Assembly (NCBI RefSeq): GCF_900218015.1
Contig: NZ_UFQQ01000002.1
Coordinates: 203,688-267,687 of the forward strand
Reading direction: 5' to 3'
Length of the DNA: 64,000 nt
Source: Rhodopseudomonas pentothenatexigens
Lineage (GTDB): Bacteria; Pseudomonadota; Alphaproteobacteria; Rhizobiales; Xanthobacteraceae
Shown: positions 17,453 through 24,874 of the stretch, piece after piece
Layout of the letters: the number at the start of each line of letters is the position of its first letter
Position numbering within the stretch: the stretch's first letter is position 1
The notes under the pieces: model-generated
Told to the model about the DNA's origin: nothing
Database searches by the model: none
What the model saw: the letters and a program-made list of their open reading frames with translations, nothing else
Program-made: the position numbers and the translations under genes

Positions 17453-18280
17453 TCACAGCCCGATCGCGTTGAGCATCTGGTCCATGGTGCGCGACGGTTC
17501 GGCGCAGCCGGCCTCGCCCACCACCTTGGCCGGAACGCCGGCCACCGTCATGTTGTGCGGCACCGGCTTCAGCACCACCGAACCGGCGGCGATGCGGGCG
17601 CAATGGCCGACTTCGATGTTGCCGAGGATCTTGGCGCCGGCGCCGATCATCACGCCGTGACGGATCTTCGGATGGCGATCCTCGTGCTCTTTGCCGGTGC
17701 CGCCGAGCGTGACGCCGTGCAGGATCGACACGTCGTCCTCGATCACCGCGGTCTCGCCGACCACCAGCCCGGTGGCGTGATCGAGGAAGATGCCGCGGCC
17801 GATCTTGGCCGCCGGATTGATATCGGTCTGGAACACGGCGGAAGCGCGGCTCTGCAGATACAGCGCGAAATCCTTGCGACCCTTGCCGTGAAGCCAATGC
17901 GCCAGACGATGAGTCTGGATCGCGTGAAAGCCCTTGTAGTACAGCAGCGGATCGATGAAGCGCGCGGTCGCCGGATCGCGGTCGAAGATCGCCACCATGT
18001 CGGCGCGAAACGCGTTGCCGAGATCCGGCTGGTCGCGCAGCGCGTCTTCGAAGGTCTGGCGGATCAGATCGCCGGACAGCGCCGAATGATCGAGGCGCTC
18101 GGCGACCCGGTGCACCACCGCGTCTTCGAGGCGGTCGTGATGCAGCACGGTGGCGAAGATGAACGACGCCAATTCCGGCTCGCGACGCACAATGTCGTCG
18201 GCTTCGCTACGCACCCGCTCCCAGATCGGATCGAGAGTCGCGACTGTCGCATTGTGCGGATTGATCTGATGCATCACCAT
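17453..18280 (-). CDS. cysE: Serine O-acetyltransferase
   Basis: A 275-residue enzyme that acetylates L-serine with acetyl-CoA to make O-acetylserine, the first step of cysteine synthesis. The helical N-terminal domain (PIWERVRSEADDIVRREPEL, LLYYKGFHAIQTHRLAHWL) is followed by a left-handed beta-helix with the hallmark DINPAAKIGRGIFLDHATG (catalytic Asp/His), VVGETAVIEDDVSILHGVTLGG and a C-terminal tail that carries the regulatory region. All features match CysE of alphaproteobacteria. It is probably co-transcribed with the DUF3126 gene. Confidence 0.96.
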   Translation of the reverse strand: MVMHQINPHNATVATLDPIWERVRSEADDIVRREPELASFIFATVLHHDRLEDAVVHRVAERLDHSALSGDLIRQTFEDALRDQPDLGNAFRADMVAIFDRDPATARFIDPLLYYKGFHAIQTHRLAHWLHGKGRKDFALYLQSRASAVFQTDINPAAKIGRGIFLDHATGLVVGETAVIEDDVSILHGVTLGGTGKEHEDRHPKIRHGVMIGAGAKILGNIEVGHCARIAAGSVVLKPVPHNMTVAGVPAKVVGEAGCAEPSRTMDQMLNAIGL

Positions 18281-18493
18281 GCCGGCTCTCTCGATCGGTC
18301 GTTACAAAACTATAGCACGGCGGCTGCCACGCTGTCGCGGCGCCTCGAAGGCGCCGCGGATGGCTTCGCGCCGGCTCCTTAAGCCATTGAACCTGGCCGA
18401 CATTCCAAAAATCGGCGAGGCTCTGTGGCTGACGCACCTCCCGATCAACCTGGGTGCGATGCGGTCGGAATCAAGAGCGCGGAGCGGCGGCGC

Positions 18494-19249
18494 TCACGGC
18501 CGGCGCTCCAGGAATGCGACCACGCCTTCCTTGTAGACCCTGTCGCCGACCGCGCGCATGTGGTCGCGCCGCGGGATATCGAGCACCTGTGAGCCGGGAA
18601 TGATCCCGCCGAGCTCGTGTGCCGAGCCGGCGACGTCGTCGTCGGTGCCGACCGCGATCAGCACCGGCACCGCAATCTGCGCGGCATCGTCACGGCTCAT
18701 CAGTCCGCGCGACCCGCGCATGCAGGCGGCGAGCGCTCTGCGATCGGAACGGGTCTGGTCGGCAAAGGCGCGAAAGGTGCGACCGACCGGATCGGTGACG
18801 TCGTCGAGCGAGTCGGCCTCGAGCGCGCGCGCGACGTTCTCGCCGGGACGGCCCTCGTTGCTGAGCAGCCCCATGCCGAGGCCGCCGAGCACCAGCGAGC
18901 GCACCCGCTGCGACCGCCATCGCGCCATATTGGCGCCGATCCGCGCGCCCATCGAGTAGCCCATGACGTCGGCGCGCGCGATGCCGAGATGATCCATCAG
19001 CGCCGCGGCGTCTGCCGCCATCGCTTCGAGCGTGTAGTCGTGCGGATCGTACAGCTTGCTGGACTCGCCATGGCCGCGATTGTCGATCGCGATGACGCGA
19101 CGTCCGGCGCGCTTCAACTCCGACAGCCAGGACGGATACACCCAGTTGACGTTCTTGTTGGAGGCGAAGCCGTGAACCAGCAAAATCGGCTCGCCCTCGC
19201 CTTCGTCGAGGTAAGCGATGGTGAGTCCGGCGTGATCGAAGCTCGGCAT
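18494..19249 (-). CDS. Alpha/beta hydrolase
   Basis: A 251-residue alpha/beta-fold hydrolase. Visible features are the oxyanion-hole strand ILLVHGFASNK, the strand RVIAIDNRGHGESS, the nucleophile elbow MGYSMGAR (Ser about residue 97), an acid region in VLIAVGTDDDVAG and the catalytic His in PRRDHMRAVGD. The length and layout fit small esterases and epoxide- or lactone-hydrolase-like enzymes, but the substrate cannot be named. It is alone between cysE and the membrane-protein gene. Confidence 0.88.
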   Translation of the reverse strand: MPSFDHAGLTIAYLDEGEGEPILLVHGFASNKNVNWVYPSWLSELKRAGRRVIAIDNRGHGESSKLYDPHDYTLEAMAADAAALMDHLGIARADVMGYSMGARIGANMARWRSQRVRSLVLGGLGMGLLSNEGRPGENVARALEADSLDDVTDPVGRTFRAFADQTRSDRRALAACMRGSRGLMSRDDAAQIAVPVLIAVGTDDDVAGSAHELGGIIPGSQVLDIPRRDHMRAVGDRVYKEGVVAFLERRP

Positions 19250-19418
19250 CAGGTATCCGTCGTTGATGATGGGAATGAGCGTGGCGGGTTACGTCGTCAG
19301 GCCCGGACGGCGAGCGCAGCCGGGCCACACGATCCGTCGCTTCGGCAAGCGAGCACGGCCGCGATCGGCGCCGTCGTATCGAACAGGAGAGAACGTTATC
19401 ATTGTGGCGGCGCTCGCA

Positions 19419-20579
19419 CTATGCCTCGACCGCGGCAGAGGCCACGCCGACGGACGGCTGCGGCTGTGTCTCGGCGGCGAGCACGCGTTTGGCAGCCTTG
19501 CGTCTGCGGCGGTCGAGCCAGCGCTGCGTCAGCCGCTCGGTGCCGGCCTTCAGCGAAGTGACGAATCCGATCAGCATCAGCAGCGCGCTGAAGATCCACG
19601 AGGCGAAATTCCACGCCCCGGTGGCGAGCAGCAATGCGCCGCGCCCGAGCAGCTTGATGATGGCGCGGGTCTGGCCGCCCTTGGCCTCGGCGAGCTTGGC
19701 GGCGCGCGCGACCTCCTTCGGATTGTCGGCGACTTTCAGCGCATCGAATGCGCCGCGGGTGCCGGCCTTCTCGCCGATCTTGCCGACATCCTTGGCGAGC
19801 CGCAGCAGGCCGCCGGCCTTGTCGGTGCGGACTGCCGCCTTCACGGCGTCGAGCGTCTGCGCCGGGCGCAGCAGCGAAGCGTCGGCGACCGCGCGGCGCA
19901 GCGCCGGCGTATCGACCATCTCGCGCGCCGACCGCCCGGCCCATGTCGCCAGCCCCTCGCTGATGCGGCCGACCTTGCGCGCATCCTTGACCAGCGTCAG
20001 CCCGGCACGCGCCGGCGCGGCGGCGCCGATGCTGACATAGGTCGCAGCCGTCACCGCGATGCCCGCGGCGGCGAGGCCGAGCAGCAGATGATCGGTCGCC
20101 TCCCCGGTGGCCAGATGCTTGCCCTCGCGGACCACGTCGCGGACATCGCCGAACACGAACAGATCGCCGGCAACGGTGCCGGACAGTCCGGCCAGATCAT
20201 CGGCCTGGCCGGTGACCAGCCCGGTCGCAAACCGGGTCGCGACTTGCGCCGGTGCACGCTCCGCCGCGACGGCGTCGTCGACCCGGCGGGTGAGCTGCTC
20301 GGGAAGCGCGACCTGGTGCGCGCCGGCCAGTTCGACCAGGCTTCGCGCGAGATCGGCGTCGCCAGCCGCCAGCGCCGCCTCGGCCTGGCGCGCGATCAGG
20401 CCTTGGTCCCGCCGCAATGCCTCAGTGATCTGCAGCTCGGACAGCCGGGCGGGGTCGTCCCGGGCGGCCAGCATCGCGGCGCCGTGCCGGGCCTGCGGCC
20501 ACGCGACAACCAGCGCCACAGCGCTGATTGCAAGGCCGAGCTTCGCCACGCCGAGTTGCAGTCGCATTGGGATCCTCAT
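19419..20579 (-). CDS. Hypothetical integral membrane protein
   Basis: A protein of about 386 residues from ATG 20579, preceded by GGAAGACCC; a second ATG lies four codons later. The N-terminus is a membrane segment (about residues 10-28), the middle has an Ala/Gly-rich segment near HLLLGLAAAGIAVTAATYVS and the end has another (ALLLATGAWNFASWIFSALL plus MLIGFVTSL). The rest is Ala- and charge-rich helix. I recognise no family or catalytic motif. An inverted repeat at 20612-20670 lies just upstream. Confidence 0.65.
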   Translation of the reverse strand: MRIPMRLQLGVAKLGLAISAVALVVAWPQARHGAAMLAARDDPARLSELQITEALRRDQGLIARQAEAALAAGDADLARSLVELAGAHQVALPEQLTRRVDDAVAAERAPAQVATRFATGLVTGQADDLAGLSGTVAGDLFVFGDVRDVVREGKHLATGEATDHLLLGLAAAGIAVTAATYVSIGAAAPARAGLTLVKDARKVGRISEGLATWAGRSAREMVDTPALRRAVADASLLRPAQTLDAVKAAVRTDKAGGLLRLAKDVGKIGEKAGTRGAFDALKVADNPKEVARAAKLAEAKGGQTRAIIKLLGRGALLLATGAWNFASWIFSALLMLIGFVTSLKAGTERLTQRWLDRRRRKAAKRVLAAETQPQPSVGVASAAVEA

Positions 20580-20611
20580 GGGTCTTCCGGAAGGATGTGG
20601 TGCGTCATCAC

Positions 20612-20670
20612 TTCGACACAACCGATCAGACGAAAGAAGGGCTTCTCCCACACCACGGGATTGTGTCGAA
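20612..20670. repeat. Inverted repeat upstream of membrane-protein gene
   Basis: TTCGACACAA (20612-20621) and TTGTGTCGAA (20661-20670) are perfect 10-bp inverted repeats with a 39-base spacer, 33 bases before the membrane-protein start. They could form a long hairpin in the leader or a split operator. Confidence 0.4.
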
Positions 20671-20777
20671 TTTCGCCGGGCAATTGCTATTCGGCCGCTC
20701 TAGGAATCAGGCGACGGCGCCGGTATGGTGCGCTGCACCGTGTTAGTTGCCCTCCGCTGTCAGCAAAGGTGAGCTGA

Positions 20778-21023
20778 ATGTCCGACCACGTGGTTCCCCA
20801 CTTCCAGAACGATGCCGGCGTTGCGACGATCGAGATCGGCTCGCGGGAATTCATGTGCGTCGGCGCCGCCCCACCGTTCGATCATCCGCACGTGTTTCTC
20901 GACCTCGGCAACGACAACGAGATCATCTGCCCGTACTGCTCGACGCTGTATCGCTACGCGCCGGACTTGAAACCGGGCGAGGCTCGGCCGCCGGAATGCG
21001 TGCTGAAGGACAAGGTCGCCTGA
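20778..21023 (+). CDS. CHCC-type zinc-finger protein
   Basis: An 81-residue protein of the zf-CHCC family, related to the 13-kDa (NDUFS6) subunit of mitochondrial complex I. The zinc ligands appear as MCVG, PFDHPHVFLDLG and IICPYCSTLYRY. Such short proteins are typical of alphaproteobacteria and are thought to accompany complex I or act as small zinc proteins. It ends directly before the next gene, so the two are probably translated together. Confidence 0.88.
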   Translation: MSDHVVPHFQNDAGVATIEIGSREFMCVGAAPPFDHPHVFLDLGNDNEIICPYCSTLYRYAPDLKPGEARPPECVLKDKVA

Positions 21024-22235
21024 TTGGACGCTGACCGCGGCGTGGCGGTCTCCCGAACCATCATCGTCGCCGGCGCAGGGATCGGCGGCCTGACGGCGGC
21101 GCTGGCACTCGCCGCCAAAGGGTTCCGCATCGTCGTGCTGGAGCGCACCGAACGCCTCGACGAGGTCGGCGCCGGCCTGCAGCTCTCCCCCAACGCCTCC
21201 CGCATCCTGGTCGATCTCGGCCTGCAATCCCGGCTCCAGGACTGCGCGGTGGCACCCGACGCTGTCACCGCCATCAACGCACGCTCCGGCCGCGCCATCG
21301 TGCGGATGCCGATCGGCGATGTCGCCGCCCGCACCGGCGCGCCGTATTGGGTGGTGCATCGCGCCGATCTGCAGGCGGCGCTGGCCGCCCAGGTGGCGGC
21401 ACACCCCTCGATCGAGCTGCGGCTTGGCTGCGCCGTCGACGACATCGCGCCCCATGCCAACGGCGTCACCGTGTCGGCCGGCGGCGCCCAGGAGCCGGGG
21501 CTGGCGCTGATCGGCGCCGACGGCATCTGGTCGGCGGTGCGCGGCCTGACGTTTGCCGATACCCAGCCGCTGTTCTCCGGCCTGATCGCCTGGCGCGGCA
21601 CGCTCCCGGCCGAGGCGATGCCGGACGGCGCGACGCTGCGCGGGGTGCAGCTGTGGCTGGGGCCGGAAGCGCATCTGGTGGTGTACCCGATCTCCGGCGG
21701 CCGCCGGATCAATCTGGTGGCGGTGGTCGACGGCTCGTGGAACCAGCGCGGCTGGAGCGCGCGCGGCGAGCCGACCGAGATCATCGCGAGGTTCGCCCAT
21801 TGGGACGGAGCAGCCCGGGCGCTGATCGGGGCGGTGGACGCCTGGACCCGCTGGGCGCTGTTTGGAATGCCGGACGGCGGGGTGTGGAACCGCGGACCGG
21901 TCACCCTGCTCGGCGACGCCGCGCACGGCATGCTGCCGTTCGCGGCGCAGGGCGCCGGTATGGCGATCGAAGACGCCGCGGTGCTGGCCGACTGCCTCGC
22001 CGCCAGCCATGGCGAGGGCCGCGGCGGCAGCGCCGCCGAGGTGCCGGCGACTTTGCAGCGCTACGCGGCGCTGCGCCGGCCCCGGGTCAAGCGGGTGCAG
22101 CAGCTCGCCCGGCAGAACGGCGTGATCTACCACCTGCCCGGCGTCGCGGCGCTCGCCCGCGACGTCGCGATGCGGGCACTCGGCCCGGACCGGCTGCTGG
22201 CACGGCAGAGCTGGATCTACGACTGGCGCCGCTGA
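21024..22235 (+). CDS. FAD-dependent monooxygenase (salicylate hydroxylase-like)
   Basis: A flavin monooxygenase of about 403 residues. The Rossmann GxGxxG is at the N-terminus (IIVAGAGIGGLTAALALA), the DG motif that binds FAD and NAD(P)H is in ALIGADGIWSAVRG, and the GD motif is in TLLGDAAHGMLPFAAQGAG. These three in order identify class A flavoprotein aromatic or enolic hydroxylases. The start is uncertain: a TTG at 21024 abuts the previous stop, while a GTG at 21042 gives a more usual N-terminus. The substrate is unknown; neighbours do not indicate a pathway. Confidence 0.88.
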   Translation: MDADRGVAVSRTIIVAGAGIGGLTAALALAAKGFRIVVLERTERLDEVGAGLQLSPNASRILVDLGLQSRLQDCAVAPDAVTAINARSGRAIVRMPIGDVAARTGAPYWVVHRADLQAALAAQVAAHPSIELRLGCAVDDIAPHANGVTVSAGGAQEPGLALIGADGIWSAVRGLTFADTQPLFSGLIAWRGTLPAEAMPDGATLRGVQLWLGPEAHLVVYPISGGRRINLVAVVDGSWNQRGWSARGEPTEIIARFAHWDGAARALIGAVDAWTRWALFGMPDGGVWNRGPVTLLGDAAHGMLPFAAQGAGMAIEDAAVLADCLAASHGEGRGGSAAEVPATLQRYAALRRPRVKRVQQLARQNGVIYHLPGVAALARDVAMRALGPDRLLARQSWIYDWRR

Positions 22236-22245
22236 GGCGGCCGCC

Positions 22246-22650
22246 TCAGCGCGTGGCGCGCCCCGCCCGCTTGGGCGCGGCCGGCTCGGTCGGCGGCGGC
22301 TCCGGGGACTCGGTGCAGCGGTTGTCGCGCCAGGTCTGCTCGGCGAGCCGGGATTGCGCCTTCAGGTTGATGTAGTCGTTGCGGTAGGCCATCTCGGACA
22401 CCACCGGCCCGGCGACGCCGGTCTGCGCCTTGCGCATCAGGCCGTCGAGCTTGGCGAGCCGCTCATCGAGCGATTTGCGCTCCGTCTCGAGCTGCTTGCA
22501 GTCGTACAGCGCGTATTTGGCCGGATCGACGAACGCCTGCGACAGCGCGCTGTCGCCGATCCCGGCGCAGCCGGACAGGGCGAGCGCGGCCAACGTAGCG
22601 GCGGCAGCGGCGCGGGCTGCGGGGAAAGCGGGCGAGCGTTGCGATGTCAT
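22246..22650 (-). CDS. Small lipoprotein
   Basis: A 134-residue secreted lipoprotein. The N-terminus is hydrophobic and ends in a lipobox (LALSGCAG), so the cysteine at about residue 28 should be lipidated. The mature part is helical, with YALYDCKQLETERKSLDERL and MAYRNDYINLKAQSRLAEQTW resembling small alphaproteobacterial lipoproteins of unknown function, and ends in a Pro/Ala/Arg-rich tail. It is convergent with the monooxygenase gene, 10 bases away. Confidence 0.8.
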   Translation of the reverse strand: MTSQRSPAFPAARAAAAATLAALALSGCAGIGDSALSQAFVDPAKYALYDCKQLETERKSLDERLAKLDGLMRKAQTGVAGPVVSEMAYRNDYINLKAQSRLAEQTWRDNRCTESPEPPPTEPAAPKRAGRATR

Positions 22651-22749
22651 GGTGACCGGCTGTGTGAACCAGGTTGAGGTTTCGGTCAAATCAGGCTGTG
22701 ATGACCGCAGTGTGGCCGGCCGCAAGCCCCCACCAGCAGGACGCGACCG

Positions 22750-23178
22750 ATGCCCAAGATCCTCCTCCCCTACGACGGCTCCGCCAATGCCGGCCGCGCG
22801 CTGGACTGGGTGATCGCCCTCGCCCACGACAACGTGCCGATCGAGCTGGTGCTGGTCTACGCCCACCCCGAGCCGGCGCTGTACGGCGAGATCGCCGTGT
22901 ACGTCTCCCAGGAGAAGATGGAGGAGCTGCAGCGCGCGCACGGCGACGACATCCTGCAGCCGGCGATCGCCAAGCTCACCGCCGCCAAGATCCCGTTCAC
23001 CGCCGAAGTGCTGACCGGCGATACCGCCCAGCGCATCGTCAAGCGCGCCGAGGAGCTGAACTGCAGCGGCATCGTGATGGGCACCCGCGGCCGCAGCGCG
23101 ATCGGCAATCTGGTACTCGGCTCGGTCGCCAACAAGGTCGTCCACCTGACCAAACTACCAGTGACGCTGGTGAAGTAA
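22750..23178 (+). CDS. Universal stress protein (UspA family)
   Basis: A 142-residue single-domain universal stress protein. The N-terminal strand ILLPYDGSANAGRALDW and the C-terminal nucleotide-binding motif GTRGRSAIGNLVLGSVANKV (G-2x-G-9x-G-S/T) indicate the ATP-binding type. Such proteins help survival under starvation or stress; the partner is unknown. It is divergent from the lipoprotein gene. Confidence 0.92.
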   Translation: MPKILLPYDGSANAGRALDWVIALAHDNVPIELVLVYAHPEPALYGEIAVYVSQEKMEELQRAHGDDILQPAIAKLTAAKIPFTAEVLTGDTAQRIVKRAEELNCSGIVMGTRGRSAIGNLVLGSVANKVVHLTKLPVTLVK

Positions 23179-23268
23179 CCGCCCACTCGCGCCGCGCTCG
23201 CCTTGCCAAACCGGCGGGTTTGGAACAGTGTCCCGCCGCGATCGATCGGACTTACCAAGGAGCGACCC

Positions 23269-24129
23269 GTGTCGGGATTGAAGCAAATGCTGCGTGCCCC
23301 CTGGGTGTGGCGGGCGCAGGCGCGCGACCGCCTCGTCGCGCAGCGCGACGTGCCGACACTGGCGGTGGTGGCGATCTTCCGCGAAGAGGCGCCGTTCCTC
23401 GACGAATGGCTGCGCTTCCACGAAGCGGTCGGCGTCGGCCATTTCTACCTCTACAACAATTTCAGCACCGATCACTTCCGCGAGGTGCTGGCGCCGTGGA
23501 TCGCGCGCGGGCTGGTGACGCTGACCGACTGGCCGGTCGAGGTCGGGCAGCTGCCGGCGTATCGCCACTGCATCAAGCAGCACATGCTGGATGCGAAGTG
23601 GATGGCGTTCATCGACATCGACGAGTTTCTGTTCTCGCCGGTCGCGGACAAGGTCACCGACGTGCTCGGCCGGTTCGACGGCGCGCCCGCGGTCGGCGTG
23701 TTCTCGCCGTATTTCGGTTCGGCCGGTCACGAGCAGCGGCCGCCGGTGCCGATCAGCCGCGCCTTCACCAAGCGCTCGCCGCTGTCGAAGATCTCGGCCA
23801 AGACCATCGCCAACCCGCGCTGGATCCGCGCCATCCGCAACGTGCATCTCTACAAATACTGGCAGGGCGACACCATCGACACCATGGGCCGGCCGTTCCA
23901 GGGCGACCGCCCGGTGCTCGACCTGCTCCGCCTCAATCACTACTGGTCGCGCTCGCTGTCCGACCTGCAGACCAAGATCCAGCGCGGCGACGCCTCGACG
24001 CCGGTGCCGCGCGACAGCGACTGGCACTTCGCCGCCGAGAAAGACATGAACGCCGAAGACGACACCTCGATCCTGCCGGTGCTGGATCGGGTATTCGGCA
24101 AGGCGGAGGACGCGGCGAAGGCGGGCTGA
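23269..24129 (+). CDS. Glycosyltransferase, family 92-like
   Basis: A 286-residue cytoplasmic glycosyltransferase of the DUF23/GT92 type. The start of the fold is LAVVAIFREEAPFLDEWLRF, followed by VGHFYLYNNFSTD and the metal-binding acidic motif MAFIDIDEFLF (the DxD equivalent), then a C-terminal LNHYWSRS element, all characteristic of these GT-A enzymes. Starting at GTG 23269 places an AAGGAG site six bases upstream; an ATG at 23203 is less likely. The acceptor is unknown, possibly a surface polysaccharide. Confidence 0.85.
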   Translation: MSGLKQMLRAPWVWRAQARDRLVAQRDVPTLAVVAIFREEAPFLDEWLRFHEAVGVGHFYLYNNFSTDHFREVLAPWIARGLVTLTDWPVEVGQLPAYRHCIKQHMLDAKWMAFIDIDEFLFSPVADKVTDVLGRFDGAPAVGVFSPYFGSAGHEQRPPVPISRAFTKRSPLSKISAKTIANPRWIRAIRNVHLYKYWQGDTIDTMGRPFQGDRPVLDLLRLNHYWSRSLSDLQTKIQRGDASTPVPRDSDWHFAAEKDMNAEDDTSILPVLDRVFGKAEDAAKAG

Positions 24130-24155
24130 CCACGCCAGGAGACGAAAGCCATCGC

Positions 24156-24611
24156 ATGCCTGTATTGATCCGGCGCGGCACGCCCGCCGACGTCGCGGCG
24201 ATCACCGACCTGACGATGCGTGCCTACGCCAAATGGCTCGCGCTGATCGGCTACGAGCCGCTGCCGATGCTCGCCGACTACGCGGCGGCGATCGCGCAGC
24301 ATCGCTTCGACCTGCTGGAGGTCGATGGCGAACTCGCCGCGCTGATCGAGACCGAGCTGCGCGACGACGATCTGTTGATCGTCAACGTCGCGGTCTCACC
24401 GGACGCCCAGAAACGCGGCCACGGCCGCCGCCTGATGGCACTCGCCGAACAGATTGCCACCGAGGCCGGTCGCACCACGCTGCGGCTCTACACCAACGAA
24501 CGCTTCGAAGAAAACACCCGGCTCTACGCATCGCTCGGCTACGCACAGGAACGGCTGGAGACGCGGGCCAACGGAGCACGGGTGGTGCATATGGTGAAAC
24601 GGATGGGGTAG
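24156..24611 (+). CDS. GNAT family N-acetyltransferase
   Basis: A 151-residue acetyltransferase. The beta4-alpha3 acetyl-CoA signature is clear (LIVNVAVSPDAQKRGHGRRL), with the C-terminal TRLYASLGYAQE motif of GNAT enzymes. The substrate is unknown. The stop codon TAG overlaps the first bases of an IS630-derived end, so the gene borders the 24.6-31.4 kb island. The ending MVKRMG looks native, so the protein is probably intact. Confidence 0.88.
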   Translation: MPVLIRRGTPADVAAITDLTMRAYAKWLALIGYEPLPMLADYAAAIAQHRFDLLEVDGELAALIETELRDDDLLIVNVAVSPDAQKRGHGRRLMALAEQIATEAGRTTLRLYTNERFEENTRLYASLGYAQERLETRANGARVVHMVKRMG

Positions 24612-24870
24612 AGCATTTCATGTTTTGATTGAAGCGTATCCTGCGTTGACGAAGTAGTTGGTGCATTCGTCTGGAAGGATAGTTCCGACGAGGTGGCCAA
24701 TGTGATTGCAGACGGCGTCGATCGTGCACTTCTGGGATATGCGCATCCAGTGCTTGATCTTGGCGAAGACCTGCTCGATCGGGTTGAGGTCGGGCGAGTA
24801 TGGCGGCAGATACCATAGCCTGGCGCCAGCTGCTTTGATCATCTGGCGTACGGCCGGCTCGTCACGCCAA
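24609..24870 (-). mobile_element. IS630-family remnant, left edge of island
   Basis: Only the 3' part of an IS630 element remains. Its terminus (TAGAGCATTTCATGTTTTGA at 24609) begins at the TAG stop of the GNAT gene, consistent with IS630 insertion at TA, and the transposase piece breaks off near 24854 where the kinase gene's end begins. No right end is present. Confidence 0.75.
24618..24854 (-). pseudogene. IS630-family transposase, C-terminal fragment
   Basis: About 79 residues of the DDE domain end remain, from AVRQMIKAAGARLWYLPPYS through PDLNPIEQVFAKIKHWMR (the conserved motif with the final acidic residue) to a normal C-terminus. The N-terminal helix-turn-helix and first catalytic aspartates are missing, so it is inactive. 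The sequence upstream of AVRQ no longer matches a transposase. Confidence 0.82.
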
Positions 24871-24874
24871 CTCA

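Noticed and set aside
22674-24155. 645-codon plus-strand frame before the GNAT start
   Set aside because: Only the last 151 codons match a family; the rest is an out-of-frame reading of UspA and the glycosyltransferase.
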